Part shown: positions 33,422 through 43,834 of the stretch, piece after piece
How the letters are laid out: every line of letters begins with the position of its first letter
Numbering within the stretch: the first letter of the stretch is position 1
Assembly: GCA_036245805.1 (NCBI GenBank)
Contig: BTRK01000003.1
Span: 5,766,001-5,830,000, forward strand
Direction of reading: 5' to 3'
Source of the DNA: Pristionchus mayeri
Taxonomy: Eukaryota > Nematoda > Chromadorea > Rhabditida > Neodiplogasteridae
Length of the DNA: 64,000 nucleotides
The notes under the pieces: generated by a model
What the model saw: only the letters and a program-made list of their open reading frames with translations
Databases searched by the model: none
Told to the model about the DNA's origin: nothing
Translations under genes and position numbers: made by a program

Positions 33422-36400
33422 TTGCTGCCCGATTTTTCAAATCAATCGCACACAATGGGAGAGGATGCAAAGCAAATGAAAGCAGACTTGCTAGACATGA
33501 AGAAACTGCTGTCTACGATGAGCAGCTTCATTATGCAACAACAACAGAGACAGGAAACGGAGAACGTCGTCCCCACGACGTCGAACGAGCTATCGATTGC
33601 CACTGTCAGTGCAATCGAGAGCAGGATCCAGGAATTCTCCTATTCTCCGGATGATGGCGCCACTTTCGAACGGTGGTGGAACAGATACGAGGACATCTTC
33701 ACGATCGATCTCGCGGACTGGGATGACGACAAGAAGTGCAGAATGCTCATCAGACATGTCAGCCCCACCGTCGAGCGCACATTCGTCGATTCGATCTCTC
33801 CCAAGAAATGGAGTGAGATGACCCTTGAGGACGTCACGAAGAAGATGATCACTCTGTTCGGAGACAACACGTCTTTATTCGATAGACGCCGGATAATGCT
33901 CAATCTCAAAATGAGCAAGGAGAACATCGATGACGTGCGCGCACTTGCTGCCCGCGTCAACCAGACGGTGGAAAGAGCTGAAGTGAAATCAGCCACGGTC
34001 GATGAGTGGAAGGTTCTCACCTTTCTACATTCTCTCGATCTGCCCCGCTACTCCGATGTACATCTCAAGATGATGCAAACTGCCAAACAGAAAGGCAAGG
34101 ATTGTACTCTGGAGGATCTGCTCTCTGTCTACAACGATATCTCACAACTCAAAAAGGACTCTAGAGCCATCACGGATTCGAGTCGAGAGGTGAATTACGT
34201 GGATAGGAAACAAAAGAGCAATCACAAGTTCACGAAGAAGAACAACCAGAGATCTCCGGATAATACTTCCAAGCAGAACCCAAAGCAATGTGACAGCTGC
34301 GGGAAGGAGCACGATCGCTCTACCTGCTGGTACAAGTACGCGGAGTGCAAGAAATGCGGACGGAAGGAACACATCGCCCGAGTCTGCAGGTCCAAGGATA
34401 AGAAGTTGCACACCGTGAGCGTGTCAACAGTGGCCACATCGGATTACAACATTCGAGTGGAGCTCAATGGACATCCATCGTCTCTCAAAATCGATACTGG
34501 AGCGGATATCACGATCGTATCCAAGAAGAAGTGGAAGGAGATCGGCAGCCCCGAACTCTCCCCCGTCGACTGCACGGCCACATGCGCCAATGGAGAGACA
34601 CTCGAACTGCTTGGCAAGTTCAAGGCTTCAGCCAAGTACAGAGGAATCGAAGCGGTCAGTGACATCTACGTCGCCCGCAAGAGCATCAATCTGCTCGGAA
34701 AGAATCTCATCGATCTACTGGAATTGATCGAGATTCGAGAGACTGACAAAGCAGTCAATGAGATCACTGCATCTCTCTCCACGAACAAGGAGTACACGGA
34801 GTGGGTGAAGAAGGAATTCCCCGAGGTCACGGCTGACGGACTCGGAAGCTGCACAGAGATGACTGCATCTCTGCAGCTAAAGCCGGATGTTACCCCAGTC
34901 TTCCTACGAGCCAGACCAGTGCCGTATGCACTGACGGAGAAGGTCGAGAATGAACTCGATCGTCTGGAGAAGATGGGAGTAATCGAGAAAGTGGAGTACA
35001 GTGCATGGGCAGCACCCATTCTCACTGTGAGCAAACCGAATGGATCGAACAGAATGTGCGCAGATTTCAGCACCGGATTGAACGCATCCATCGATCTGCC
35101 GGCACATCCACTCCCACTTCCGGATAACATCTTCGCCACTCTCAATGGATCAACGATCTTCACACAGATCGACCTCGCAGAAGCATACCTGCAGGTTCCA
35201 CTGGACGAGGAAGCACAGAAACTCCTCGTGATCAACACCGACAAGGGACTCTTCAAGTACAAGAGATTACCCTTCGGTGTCAAGGCTGCCCCTGGCATCT
35301 TCCAGAGACTAATGGACACGATGCTCAGCGGTGTGAAAAACGCCTTGCCTTACCTGGATGACATCATCATCGGAGGGAAGAACAAGAAGGAGCACGACGA
35401 AACTTTCCAGGAGGTCATGCTCCGGTTGCAACGATATGGCCTACGCACTCGAGCAGAGAAGTGCACATTCGGAATGAAGGAAGTCAGTTTACTCGGATTC
35501 ATTCTGAACAAGGACGGTCGTCACACCGATCCGAACAAGACCGAAGCGATTCTCACAATGCCGGAGCCCACAAATCCCAGCATGCTCCGAAGCTTCCTGG
35601 GAATGGTCACGTACTACGGACAGTTCATCGAGGGTCTGCACAAGAAGCGAGGACCACTCGACCATCTTCTCCAGAAAGATGCGAAATGGAACTGGAGCAC
35701 TCAATGTGCAAAGGCATTCAAGGAGTTGAAGGAGGCGATGAACTCTCAACTCTCCCTCGTGCACTACGATCCGAAGAAGGAGATTGTGGTGGCAGCGGAC
35801 GCTTGCGAGGACGGAATTGGTGCTGTGATCCTTCACAGATATCCGGATGGTTCACTCAGAGCTATCTGCCATGCCTCGAGAAAGCTCAAACCAGCTGAGA
35901 GGAATTATGGACAGATCGAGAAGGAAGCTCTCGGTTTGATCTATGCAGTCGGTAAATTCCATAAGTACATCTATGGAAGGAGATTCACCCTGCAGACAGA
36001 TCACAAACCGCTCGTGACCATCTTCGGTTCACCGAAAGGAGTTCCAGCCTACACGGCCAAGCGGATCTACAGATGGGCAGAGACACTGTTGATGTACGAT
36101 TTCAAGATCGAATACGTCAACACGAACTCATTCGCGTACGCGGATGCACTCTCTCGACTTATCAGCGAATGTCAATCAGACAAGGATGTATCCATCGACC
36201 GAATTCACGTCGAGGAGGATATCGTGGGATCTCTCCACTCGTCGATCAGACGACTGCCAGTCACAGCGAATGACATCAGAATGGAGACCACGAAGGATGC
36301 ACTTCTCCAGGAAGTCATCAAGAAGCACCTCAAGGGATGGAGTTCCAAGGACTCCAAAGCTCCGGATATCATACCGTACTACACTCGAAGAGCCGAGCTC

Positions 36401-37690
36401 AGCCTCGTGAAGGGATGCCTTCTCTTTGGATCTCGTGTGGTCGTCCCGAGCACGGTTCGATCGAGAGTGATGAAAGAGCTACATGCCGAACATCCAGGAA
36501 TCGTACGGATGAAATCACTCGCGAGAAGCATCTGCTTCTGGCCAGGAATGGACCAGGAGGTGGAAGGAATCGTCAACCGATGCGATCGATGCGCGAAAGC
36601 CGCCAAGGCACCGTGCAAAGTTCCACTGCAGCCATGGCCCAAAGCAGAACGACCGTGGGAGCGAGTTCACATTGACTACGCTGGCCCAATCAGAGGAGAG
36701 TACTTCCTCGTACTCGTCGATGCACACAGCAAATGGCCGGAAGTGTACACCACTCAGGCCATCACTGCATCGAAAACGGTCGAATTCATGAACGATGCAT
36801 TCGGAAGATTCGGAATCCCCGAAGTCATTGTCTCAGATAACGGAACACAATTCACATCTGAGCTCTTCCGAACGATGTGCGCCAGGAACGGCATCAAACA
36901 CATCACGACTGCACCGTATCATCCCCAGTCCAACGGACAGGCGGAGCGCTTCGTTGACACCCTCAAACGAAGTCTGAAGAAGATGAACGGAGAAGCTCCC
37001 AACAAGGAGATAATTCGTCAGTTCCTGATGACGTACAGGAGGACACCCAATCCAAATTCTCCGGATGCTCGAAGTCCGGCTGAGGTCTTCCTAGGTCGAC
37101 GGATCAGGACGCGAGTCGATCTCATCTTCCCCAATAATCGATCGGAGAAAGTCGATGAGAAGATGAAGGAGCAATTCGGCAAGCACCACGGAGCCAAAGA
37201 CAGACGATTCTCTGTTGGCGATAAGATCTACTATCGAGCTCCGGATGGACCCAACCACTTCAAGTGGGTTGAGGGATCAATCACTGGAAGGAGAGGAAAG
37301 GTGATGTACGAGATCGAGATCGAGAAAAAGAGGCATCGAGCACATGCGAACCAGCTTCGCAAGCTCGCAAACGTAAAGCCTCTCCTCAAACAGAGCGACT
37401 CATCTCAATTACCGCTGGACGTACTTCTCGACACCTTCGAGTTGAAAGTACCCAATGGAATGGAGGAGCATGCCCCGGATGCATTCCCCGAATACTACGA
37501 CTCGGACAATGACGACATGATGACAGCCGTCTCTCGTCAATCCACTCCTCCATCGTCACCGCTCTCATCTGCACCGGCCACGCCTCTACCGTCACCGACG
37601 AAGCCGAGACAGTCCGGACGCCTTCGCAAGCAGCCAGTCCGACTCGAGGTCGATCCCCGGATGAAGACATACACTTCCAAGAAGAAGTGA
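33422..37690 (+). CDS. Gag-Pol polyprotein of the Ty3/gypsy element
   Basis: 1422 residues in one frame with no stop or shift between Gag and Pol. Domains in order: Gag capsid-like region (about 75-260), two CCHC zinc knuckles (about 290-325; CDSCGKEH and CKKCGRKEHIARVC), aspartic protease with DTGAD (about 358), reverse transcriptase with the YLDD active site (about 644), RNase H (starting VAADACEDG about 788), integrase HHCC zinc finger (about 1017-1060), and the integrase D,D35E core with D near 1084 (HIDYAGP), D near 1138 (SDNGTQF) and E near 1174 (GQAERF). A basic, proline/serine-rich tail follows. The first ATG is used here; a second in-frame ATG 11 codons later (MGEDAKQ) is an equally good start. 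All key residues are present, so the element could be autonomous. It has no envelope-like protein. Confidence 0.95.
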   Translation: MLPDFSNQSHTMGEDAKQMKADLLDMKKLLSTMSSFIMQQQQRQETENVVPTTSNELSIATVSAIESRIQEFSYSPDDGATFERWWNRYEDIFTIDLADWDDDKKCRMLIRHVSPTVERTFVDSISPKKWSEMTLEDVTKKMITLFGDNTSLFDRRRIMLNLKMSKENIDDVRALAARVNQTVERAEVKSATVDEWKVLTFLHSLDLPRYSDVHLKMMQTAKQKGKDCTLEDLLSVYNDISQLKKDSRAITDSSREVNYVDRKQKSNHKFTKKNNQRSPDNTSKQNPKQCDSCGKEHDRSTCWYKYAECKKCGRKEHIARVCRSKDKKLHTVSVSTVATSDYNIRVELNGHPSSLKIDTGADITIVSKKKWKEIGSPELSPVDCTATCANGETLELLGKFKASAKYRGIEAVSDIYVARKSINLLGKNLIDLLELIEIRETDKAVNEITASLSTNKEYTEWVKKEFPEVTADGLGSCTEMTASLQLKPDVTPVFLRARPVPYALTEKVENELDRLEKMGVIEKVEYSAWAAPILTVSKPNGSNRMCADFSTGLNASIDLPAHPLPLPDNIFATLNGSTIFTQIDLAEAYLQVPLDEEAQKLLVINTDKGLFKYKRLPFGVKAAPGIFQRLMDTMLSGVKNALPYLDDIIIGGKNKKEHDETFQEVMLRLQRYGLRTRAEKCTFGMKEVSLLGFILNKDGRHTDPNKTEAILTMPEPTNPSMLRSFLGMVTYYGQFIEGLHKKRGPLDHLLQKDAKWNWSTQCAKAFKELKEAMNSQLSLVHYDPKKEIVVAADACEDGIGAVILHRYPDGSLRAICHASRKLKPAERNYGQIEKEALGLIYAVGKFHKYIYGRRFTLQTDHKPLVTIFGSPKGVPAYTAKRIYRWAETLLMYDFKIEYVNTNSFAYADALSRLISECQSDKDVSIDRIHVEEDIVGSLHSSIRRLPVTANDIRMETTKDALLQEVIKKHLKGWSSKDSKAPDIIPYYTRRAELSLVKGCLLFGSRVVVPSTVRSRVMKELHAEHPGIVRMKSLARSICFWPGMDQEVEGIVNRCDRCAKAAKAPCKVPLQPWPKAERPWERVHIDYAGPIRGEYFLVLVDAHSKWPEVYTTQAITASKTVEFMNDAFGRFGIPEVIVSDNGTQFTSELFRTMCARNGIKHITTAPYHPQSNGQAERFVDTLKRSLKKMNGEAPNKEIIRQFLMTYRRTPNPNSPDARSPAEVFLGRRIRTRVDLIFPNNRSEKVDEKMKEQFGKHHGAKDRRFSVGDKIYYRAPDGPNHFKWVEGSITGRRGKVMYEIEIEKKRHRAHANQLRKLANVKPLLKQSDSSQLPLDVLLDTFELKVPNGMEEHAPDAFPEYYDSDNDDMMTAVSRQSTPPSSPLSSAPATPLPSPTKPRQSGRLRKQPVRLEVDPRMKTYTSKKK

Positions 37691-37759
37691 ATCGACCCCA
37701 TGTTCTACGATTCACCTCGCCTCCTTCCCCAATTATTCTTTTAAGATCGGTAACACCAA

Positions 37760-37773
37760 TCTTGAAGGGGAGG
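37760..37773 (+). promoter_or_regulatory. Polypurine tract
   Basis: TGAAGGGGAGG lies directly before the 3' LTR and is where plus-strand synthesis of an LTR element is primed. Confidence 0.75.
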
Positions 37774-38145
37774 TGATGTATAGGAACCCTCATAATAGCT
37801 AAATACCCTAATTATATTATTCCTATACACAATTAACTCACTTGGCGATTTAGGTAGCTCGCCACATTTCCCATTACTGTAAGTACTCCCTCTCAACCTT
37901 TGCTTACGTGTCGCAACGCGTCTAACTCGCGCGCGTTCCACTCTCTCTATTCTACGTACTCTCTCGTTAGCTCTTCCCTCGCTCCCCTCGCTCCGTCTAT
38001 TTGATTCTGTTCCTTAGCTCTCGCGCCGGCTAGTGACCGGTCTCCCCTCTCTATTTTCGTCCTATTTATTCCTTGTTGATAAACCTTTGAGTTACTCACA
38101 TCCTCGCCCTCCATACACAGGATAAGAAGGGCCAAGGATACAACA
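37774..38145 (+). repeat. 3' LTR
   Basis: 372 bp, matching the 5' LTR except for about four substitutions (for example TGATGTAT in place of TGTTGTAT at its start and ACAGG in place of ACCGG near its end). It ends TACAACA, followed by the AATAT duplication. Confidence 0.95.
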
Positions 38146-38209
38146 AATATTTTGTAACACTAGGACTTAGATTCATGCAATCTCTCAGAAAACGCGTGTT
38201 AATTACACC

Positions 38210-39149
38210 CACAACTTCTTCTGGGTGGCCCCCAGTCATTTTTCGAGCTCTATCGATCTATGCAAACTAGACCCCATGAAAGTGAGTTTTAACAGCGCTA
38301 TGATTAAGGCCGCGTTTCTCGAAAGTGTAGGCAAAGGTGCAAACGCAAGGCGAAATGAGGAGAGTCATTTCAAATTCATATGTGTTTCAGAAGTTTATGA
38401 AATATGTTTTATTGTTTGAGCATATAAAGCAATTTGTTTGATTTCTGAAGCACAGATGAAATTGAAATGACTCTCCTCATTTCGCTTTGCGCCTGAAAAA
38501 GCGGGCGGTCTTCGTCGAATAAAATGACTTCAAATCAACTCGGAGCTGGAAAGGGGCATAGCGCATTTTCGCGTGGATGAAAAAAAACCGTAAACCACTC
38601 ATTTTAAAGCTCTCGTAAAGCTATTTTCGCTCTGAAAAATAAATTTGCACCTTTGCCTATTTGCACCTTGAACATGTTGTCTAAAATTGCACAGGAAACG
38701 AGTAAATACTGATCAAAGTGAGGCACCAACACTAACGACATAGTGCCGAGGCATTGGGAATGATGATACGGGTATGAGATCTTTAGGGTCTCCCTTAAAG
38801 GAGGAGTAAATGCAATCGTGCGCCCGGTTGGAATGTGTTTCACCTAGTGACGTACTCTCTTCAAGTCGCGTGCTATCTCGCCCCCTTCCCTGAGCTTTCC
38901 CTGATCTGGCTCCCAGCCAACTAGCTATAACTCTGTTCGGAATGGAGATATCAGTGTGAAAATTTCGGAGCTTCTTATCGTTGTGAAGCTCTAGGCCGTA
39001 AATGTGATAGCTTAAAAAATTGAACTTTGAGTTTACTCCTCCTTTAAGGAGATAGACCTACCCAAATCTCAAAAAATATCAGTTTCCATAATTTGACCTA
39101 ATCCGAGAAAATTGAGAATCAGGTCGATTCTTAGGTGAGAGGCGTGATA
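38210..39149. mobile_element. Foldback element, TATATCACG family, truncated copy 3
   Basis: The right end TAGGTGAGAGGCGTGATA and the internal TTTTTCGAGCTCTATCGATC match copy 2 (8,625-8,645). The left terminus is missing. A TTAA MITE (38,799-39,043) interrupts the right arm. A pair of inverted segments around 38,345-38,365 and 38,465-38,485 (GAGGAGAGTCATTT and its inverse) shows the palindromic plan. Confidence 0.65.
38799..39043. mobile_element. TTAA MITE (AGGAGGAGTAAA ends), intact copy
   Basis: 245 bp with ends AGGAGGAGTAAA and TTTACTCCTCCT and a TTAA on each side. Serves as the reference for the interrupted copy at 6,081-7,354 and diverged copies at 23,345-23,573 and about 41,160-41,450. 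There is no ORF. Confidence 0.85.
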
Positions 39150-39607
39150 AGTTCACTTCATTCGAAAGTCTGGTGAGTAGTAGTGAAGGGAAATCGGCTT
39201 GTACTCTCCTCGTGTAACATTTTATATTGTTGTCTCACAGATGAGAAAGCACATGAAATGAGTGGCTGCCTACTACCAGTGAGTATGAAATATATTATTA
39301 TAAAAATGAGATCAGTGTTTTTGCGCTTTGCACACTGTCAAAGACTTATACAAATAGCTAGCAATGTCAGTGCGAGTTCGAATATAAAAGATTTTCAAAT
39401 TTGGTGATTTTAGATTCCATTTGTTTCATATAATCTGGTCAGATAAAGCACGCCGATGTGAGATCTGCTGGCATTTCAAAAACAAATAAATTTTGATCAA
39501 CGCGAATGAAAATGAAGAAGTCTTACGTGCTATACGAAATTGTTTTCACTTTTCTGCATTACGCATCAATTTTGGTTTAAATTTGAATATTTTTTCTCTG
39601 ATCTCAG

Positions 39608-40300
39608 ATGGCCTCTCCTCTGGCGAAGGCGAATCGGATACAGCTCGTGATGCGCACGCTCGCCGACGGAATCATCCCCAAGAATCAGAAACTCGACGTT
39701 TAACTTTGTATTGCATTTCCCGAAACGTGTTCTTTGATCTATCATTATTTTGATCTTTGTTGATACTTATATGTTGTTGCATTCCTTCAGATTATTTGAT
39801 TTTAATTCATAGTTTATAAATCGGTTTTGCGAAGAATGCGTTCGCGGAACAAAGTTTAGGAACCTGGTGATTCGGCTGCTCAGTAAATGCCCATATTTGC
39901 TGAATTTTCTTCGCTTCAATCTTCTTCATCCTGATGACCGTTTAATAAAATAACACAGTTTCAATGCGGAACATTCCGTTGACGTAAATTAATCGGCGGT
40001 CAGAGTCATGCTCAACTTTAGCCTTAGTCTTTGTAGTTTGTTTTATCTCTCATCCTTCTCAACCCTCTCCATGTGCACAGCTACCTCGACGGCTACAACT
40101 GCTTCCCGCCACCCGTCTTCATCCTCTGCTCCTCCATCATCCAAGCAATACAGTGAATGGCCGCTTTTCAAATTCTTGGTTACAACGCGCTTTCCATCTC
40201 CCTGATTACAGCGCATTGAAGTCCGCTCATGTTCGTGCCGAAGCTGAGGGCAGACGTCTGGCACTTGGACGTACCAGTTCCTAAATGCGGGGTGAGCGAA
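39608..40300 (+). pseudogene. Rhomboid-related gene fragment, third copy of the locus
   Basis: Three exon-like blocks. 39,608-39,697 is the third copy of the 90-nt exon C (MASPLAKANRIQLVMRTLAD), with an intact CAG acceptor and a weak donor. 40,081-40,152, or from 40,037 if the earlier acceptor is used, reads YLDGYNCFPPPVFILCSSII. The Cys-x-PPP-x-Phe start followed by a hydrophobic helix is the signature of the first membrane helix in RHBDL proteins. About 40,230-40,275 reads SPLMFVPKLRADVW and then, one frame over, TYQFLNAG, matching the RHBDL segment SPL-x-Y-x(3)-LRA-x-VW-x(2)-LTY-x-F-x(2)-AG. The frame change in the middle of a conserved motif and a stop just before it mark decay. No exon for the catalytic GxSG or His helices follows. 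Confidence 0.6.
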
Positions 40301-41154
40301 TTTGTAGGAACAATTGTGCGGCGCGGCGCGCACTTCCTAGATGTTCAGTCTTTGTTTGAAATATAGGAATTTGTAGGAACAATTGTGCGGCGGGGCGCGC
40401 TACCGCACACTTTCTAGATGTGCAGTCTTTGTTTGCAATATTTTTGTCCAACTATGCCACAAACATTGATAAGACCGTTAGCCAAAGAATCAAATGAAAC
40501 CTCTGAAACTCCTGCCCACCATTTTAGTGATGTATATTCGGGCGCTTCCTATTTGTCCCATTCCATTCATAAATGGTTCTGTGATAAAGAAACGATGCGA
40601 TAAAGATCTTCCTTTATTCTGACTACAAATTGCATCGTAATTGTCGATTTTTTAAAGATAAAGCTGTAATAAAACGGCTGAACAAACTATAAATATCAGA
40701 AGCGTATTACAACTATAATTGATGATGGAAGGTATTAGTAATTGATGACGGTAGGTATTAGTTGTCAGATTGTGGTAACAGCTCTTGATGGGAAAGTGGG
40801 AGCTGCAGTTAAATGCATAACTACGGGTGCGGGAGCAATTTCCTTCGCGAGATGAGAGCTGGCGAAGGAAGTCCCAGCCAAGGTCAAATTGTTTGGGCTA
40901 ATTGTTCTACGTGGGTTTAATTAACTATCAAATCTCGAATACTTTGTGACTTGAGAAGCCGGTGAAACATAGTTGAAATGACTATTTGATACGACTTTGC
41001 TACATGCTTCGAATACGTTTCACCGAGAATTCATAACGTGAAACTTTCAAATCCATTGTATTTACTCAGCTTGGGACAATTCATCACGATGCGTCCATTC
41101 AGTATCAATTATATTTCGAGAAGTTACGCTAGGGCAGAAAGCAAACCCTATATG
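40301..41154. other. Non-coding, with a short direct repeat and a gene-end-like module
   Basis: Positions 40,299-40,350 and 40,372-40,425 are direct repeats containing AATTTGTAGGAACAATTGTG. Positions 40,555-40,640 match the module at 225-365 and 19,865-20,020 (ATAAATGGTTCTGTGATAAA). I see no exon between 40,640 and 41,154. Confidence 0.45.
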
Positions 41155-41455
41155 AGAGATATTTTGAAAGGAGGAGATTGCAGAACATGAACATACTGAC
41201 TCTTCGATGTTCTAAATCGATCAATCCCCTGGCATGGTTTCAGCGAGAGAGGCTATCGTATTGATCTATCTGCTCTGCTGACCCCGAGTGCGCGCTGTCT
41301 CACTCTAATTTTTACACCTGAAAACTGAAACTCTATTCAAAATAAAGATATGAGTGTGAAATTTTTCAAAATCTCTTATGGTTGTGATAACCTAGTTCGT
41401 GGTTATGACAGTGTCAAAAGTTCAACTTTGCTGCCACTCCTTCTTAACTTCGATC
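41155..41455. mobile_element. Diverged TTAA MITE-like segment
   Basis: Starts GAAAGGAGGAGATTG and keeps the order of landmarks seen in 38,799-39,043: GCGCTGTCTCACTC, then GATATGAGTGTGAAA and GGTTGTGATAACC. The right end is lost. It abuts the upstream region of the 138-aa gene. Confidence 0.4.
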
Positions 41456-41494
41456 AAAAAGCAGTCGTCATGGCACATCTACGGGGAAGCACTG

Positions 41495-41585
41495 CCAGAG
41501 GGGGGTCTCACTACCTGCCCTCTGGCTACTCTCTCCCTATTCGAAATCAGCGTGGTGGGACTGGACGCGTGCGTTGCGTTCGCGT
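41495..41585 (+). promoter_or_regulatory. Conserved upstream block with hairpin, gene 1
   Basis: CCAGAGGG...CCCTCTGG (41,495-41,525) can form a hairpin and is followed by CGAAATCAGCGTGGTGGGA and ACGCGTGCGTTGCG. The same order occurs at 46,330-46,420, a similar distance (about 130 bp) upstream of the paralogue's ATG. Such conservation outside the coding exons suggests promoter or 5' leader function. Confidence 0.55.
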
Positions 41586-41650
41586 CGCTGCAAAGCATCA
41601 GTTATCATGAAGTACTTCTTCATTCAGTCTCAACGCATCTCACCTCAGTG

Positions 41651-43834
41651 ATGGACAACTCTTCTGCGGTGGTAAAATGTTTATATTTAATTTGAAAACA
41701 TTTTTTTTATTATTTATAATTTTCAATTTATTAGGTTGGTAAGAAAGTTGTGTCGCGTTTTAAATATTTTGGTTTATACTTCCCTTCAAAGTTGATCAAT
41801 CTTCATACGATCTTCAGTTGACTGATAGGGATTGGTTACTCTTTCAAGAAAATGTTATCACAGTCTTCTACTAATTCTGGCACAGTCGACTGCCAAATTC
41901 AGTGAAATTGATTTTCAACCATAAATTTCATTTGCTCATGGTTGAAAGAAGAAGTGCGATATGGACATAACTAACCCACTATTGCAAAGTGTAACAAGTG
42001 GGCATGCTTTTGAGTGTGTAACAATAAGAACGCCTCATTATGCCAACCTGGGATCAGCGCTAATTCAGAAAATAACACTAGATTGATTTTTGTTGATAAG
42101 CAGTTAACATCCCTGAAGATTTAGCGGTTGACCTAGTAAGATCAATTGTTGTTGGTAGTGAAGTACACGGCATTCTTAGTGTTTACTTTAAATTGGAGAG
42201 TGGTGCACCTGTTTGTAAGCTTTTGTTCTTTTGTTTGTAAGCCATAGTTTTACAAAGGCTGACGCCTAAATATGATCTTTGAAATCAGCCTTTTTTGCAA
42301 ATCTACAGTTTCCCACACGAATTCCGGATGTTGGGTGATAATATGGAAGTACAACTCTATTGCTATCACACATCAAAGGAGTAGAAGCAGTTGCTAGCTC
42401 GTATTAAAATGGTAGAGTTCAAAAAAATAACACAAAAAATCGTCATTTTTTTCGAATTTTCGAATTTTTTTATCTATTCGCTTTAAATGCGAACTAGGAT
42501 CGACATAAACCTGTTGTTGTATACTACTTATGTCACTTCAACTTATGTTAAATTGGATTTCCAGACAAGCAATGCAGTCAAGAAAAAATGGAAAAATAAT
42601 ACGCGACAGAACTTTCTTACCAACCTAATACTTGACAAATGTTATATTTAGAAATGGTTTGAAAAGCCGGCCGTCGTTCAATCCTTCGTCCTTGCCAACA
42701 TGAATTCAGTCCAGATCGAGATATTTTACGATAAGCAGATGTAGTAAGTGGCTCTAAATGTGAATTTTGCAGAGAAAAACGGAATTAGTAGCTGCGGCTT
42801 TCTGCAAGAAGTGATATATCAAATTAGTGGACTTGCTATGTCCGCAATAGAGTAGCGAATTTAAAAAATACTGTCCCCATTCATTACCTTGACAACAAGC
42901 GATACAACTAATATCAATAAAAAACCTAGCAAACAAAACACAAACAACAACAACAACAATGAGATTATTTTCAGCAAAATGGACCAACACGTCCTGATAA
43001 CAATAACAAAAACAATAACATCTTTCAGCAAGATGGACCAGCCAGAGTACGAACTGGACGATCTCAACAATCTGACATACTGCTTCAATCGCAAGACCGA
43101 TCACCTCGACTACGATCCGGACAGTCCCACGCATTTCATGGCGTGCATCGGGGAGCAAGAGATTGAGGTGTGTACTTTGGTACTGTGGTACTAATTAACC
43201 CCATTAGTTATTTGTAATGAACAGGGGTGAACTAGAGGAGCCCGCATTTATCTCACTGGGAAATCCACCGGGACGCCACTGTGTTCTCACTGGGAAACGT
43301 TTCCTAGAGTAAGCCCTGCGCGGCATCTCAAGACATCTTTGAAAAGAATAGGAAAATCAAGTTAACCTGGATTAAGGCAAGCATGCATTGGGATCAGAAC
43401 TGGTTTTCAGGCCATTTCAGTCAAGAATATGGCAAAAGTTAAGGTCACTGAATAACTGAATAGAATAAAGTGACATCGATTCCAAAATGATTTCCCATTT
43501 CAGTCCACAGAGCGCATGAAGACGGTGGCGTTCTTTCGCATTGGAAGATCCCTTGGTAAACTACTCGGAAGCAGATACGTCTTGAAGCAATCACAGAGGT
43601 TGAATAATTAGCCACTAATTAGACTAATTAATTAAGAAATTCATAATTAGTAATTAGCAGAGGTGAACTTATTAATATCTTGATAATTTCGCGCGAAATC
43701 ATATCCAATATGATTTTAATTAATAAGATATAATTAAAATTATTAAAAAAAATATTTTTTTTAGGGCTATCGAGAATCCAACGTATGCGATGAGCATCTA
43801 TGTCTACTATAAGAAGATTGGTGTTGAATCTTAA
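41651..43834 (+). CDS. Uncharacterised 138-aa protein, paralogue 1
   Basis: Five exons fit one open frame: 41651-41671, 42652-42743, 43029-43167, 43504-43598 and 43765-43834. Intron phases are 0, 2, 0 and 2. The product starts MDNSSAV, continues WFEKPAVVQSFVLANM and QIEIFYDKQMY, then KMDQPEYELDDLNNLTYCFN, a TVAFFRIGRSLGKLLGSRYV segment and AIENPTYAMSIYVYY near the end. It is 41% or more charged/aromatic by eye and has no signal peptide or membrane helix. I do not recognise the family. The alternating hydrophobic strands suggest a small beta-rich fold. The paralogue at 46,494-47,781 has exactly the same exon sizes for exons 2-4 (92, 139 and 95 nt). Intron 1 contains a 0.9-kb mariner remnant. 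The intact frame and the conserved exon lengths argue for selection. Confidence 0.8.
41731..42630. mobile_element. Mariner-like remnant inside intron 1 of the 138-aa gene
   Basis: Ends TTAGGTTGGTAAGAAAGTTG and the inverse at 42,605-42,630. It is 0.9 kb, shorter than a complete mariner, and has no usable transposase frame. Subterminal blocks match the remnant at 15,399-18,572. The 3' end stops 21 bp before exon 2. Confidence 0.75.

Larger units (their letters stand above)
32578..38145 (+). mobile_element. Complete Ty3/gypsy LTR retrotransposon, 5568 bp
   Basis: Two 372-bp LTRs flank a leader and one long Gag-Pol frame. The element is bordered by the 5-bp target duplication AATAT (32,573-32,577 and 38,146-38,150). 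It sits inside an arm of a foldback repeat. I count four differences between the LTRs (about 99% identity), so the insertion is recent. The order protease, reverse transcriptase, RNase H, integrase is the Ty3/gypsy order. There is no envelope-like gene after pol. Confidence 0.95.

Noticed and set aside
33084..36727. Numerous ORFs in other frames of the Gag-Pol region (for example 34,666-35,319 on the minus strand)
   Set aside because: They are shadows of the 1422-codon frame with no independent motifs.
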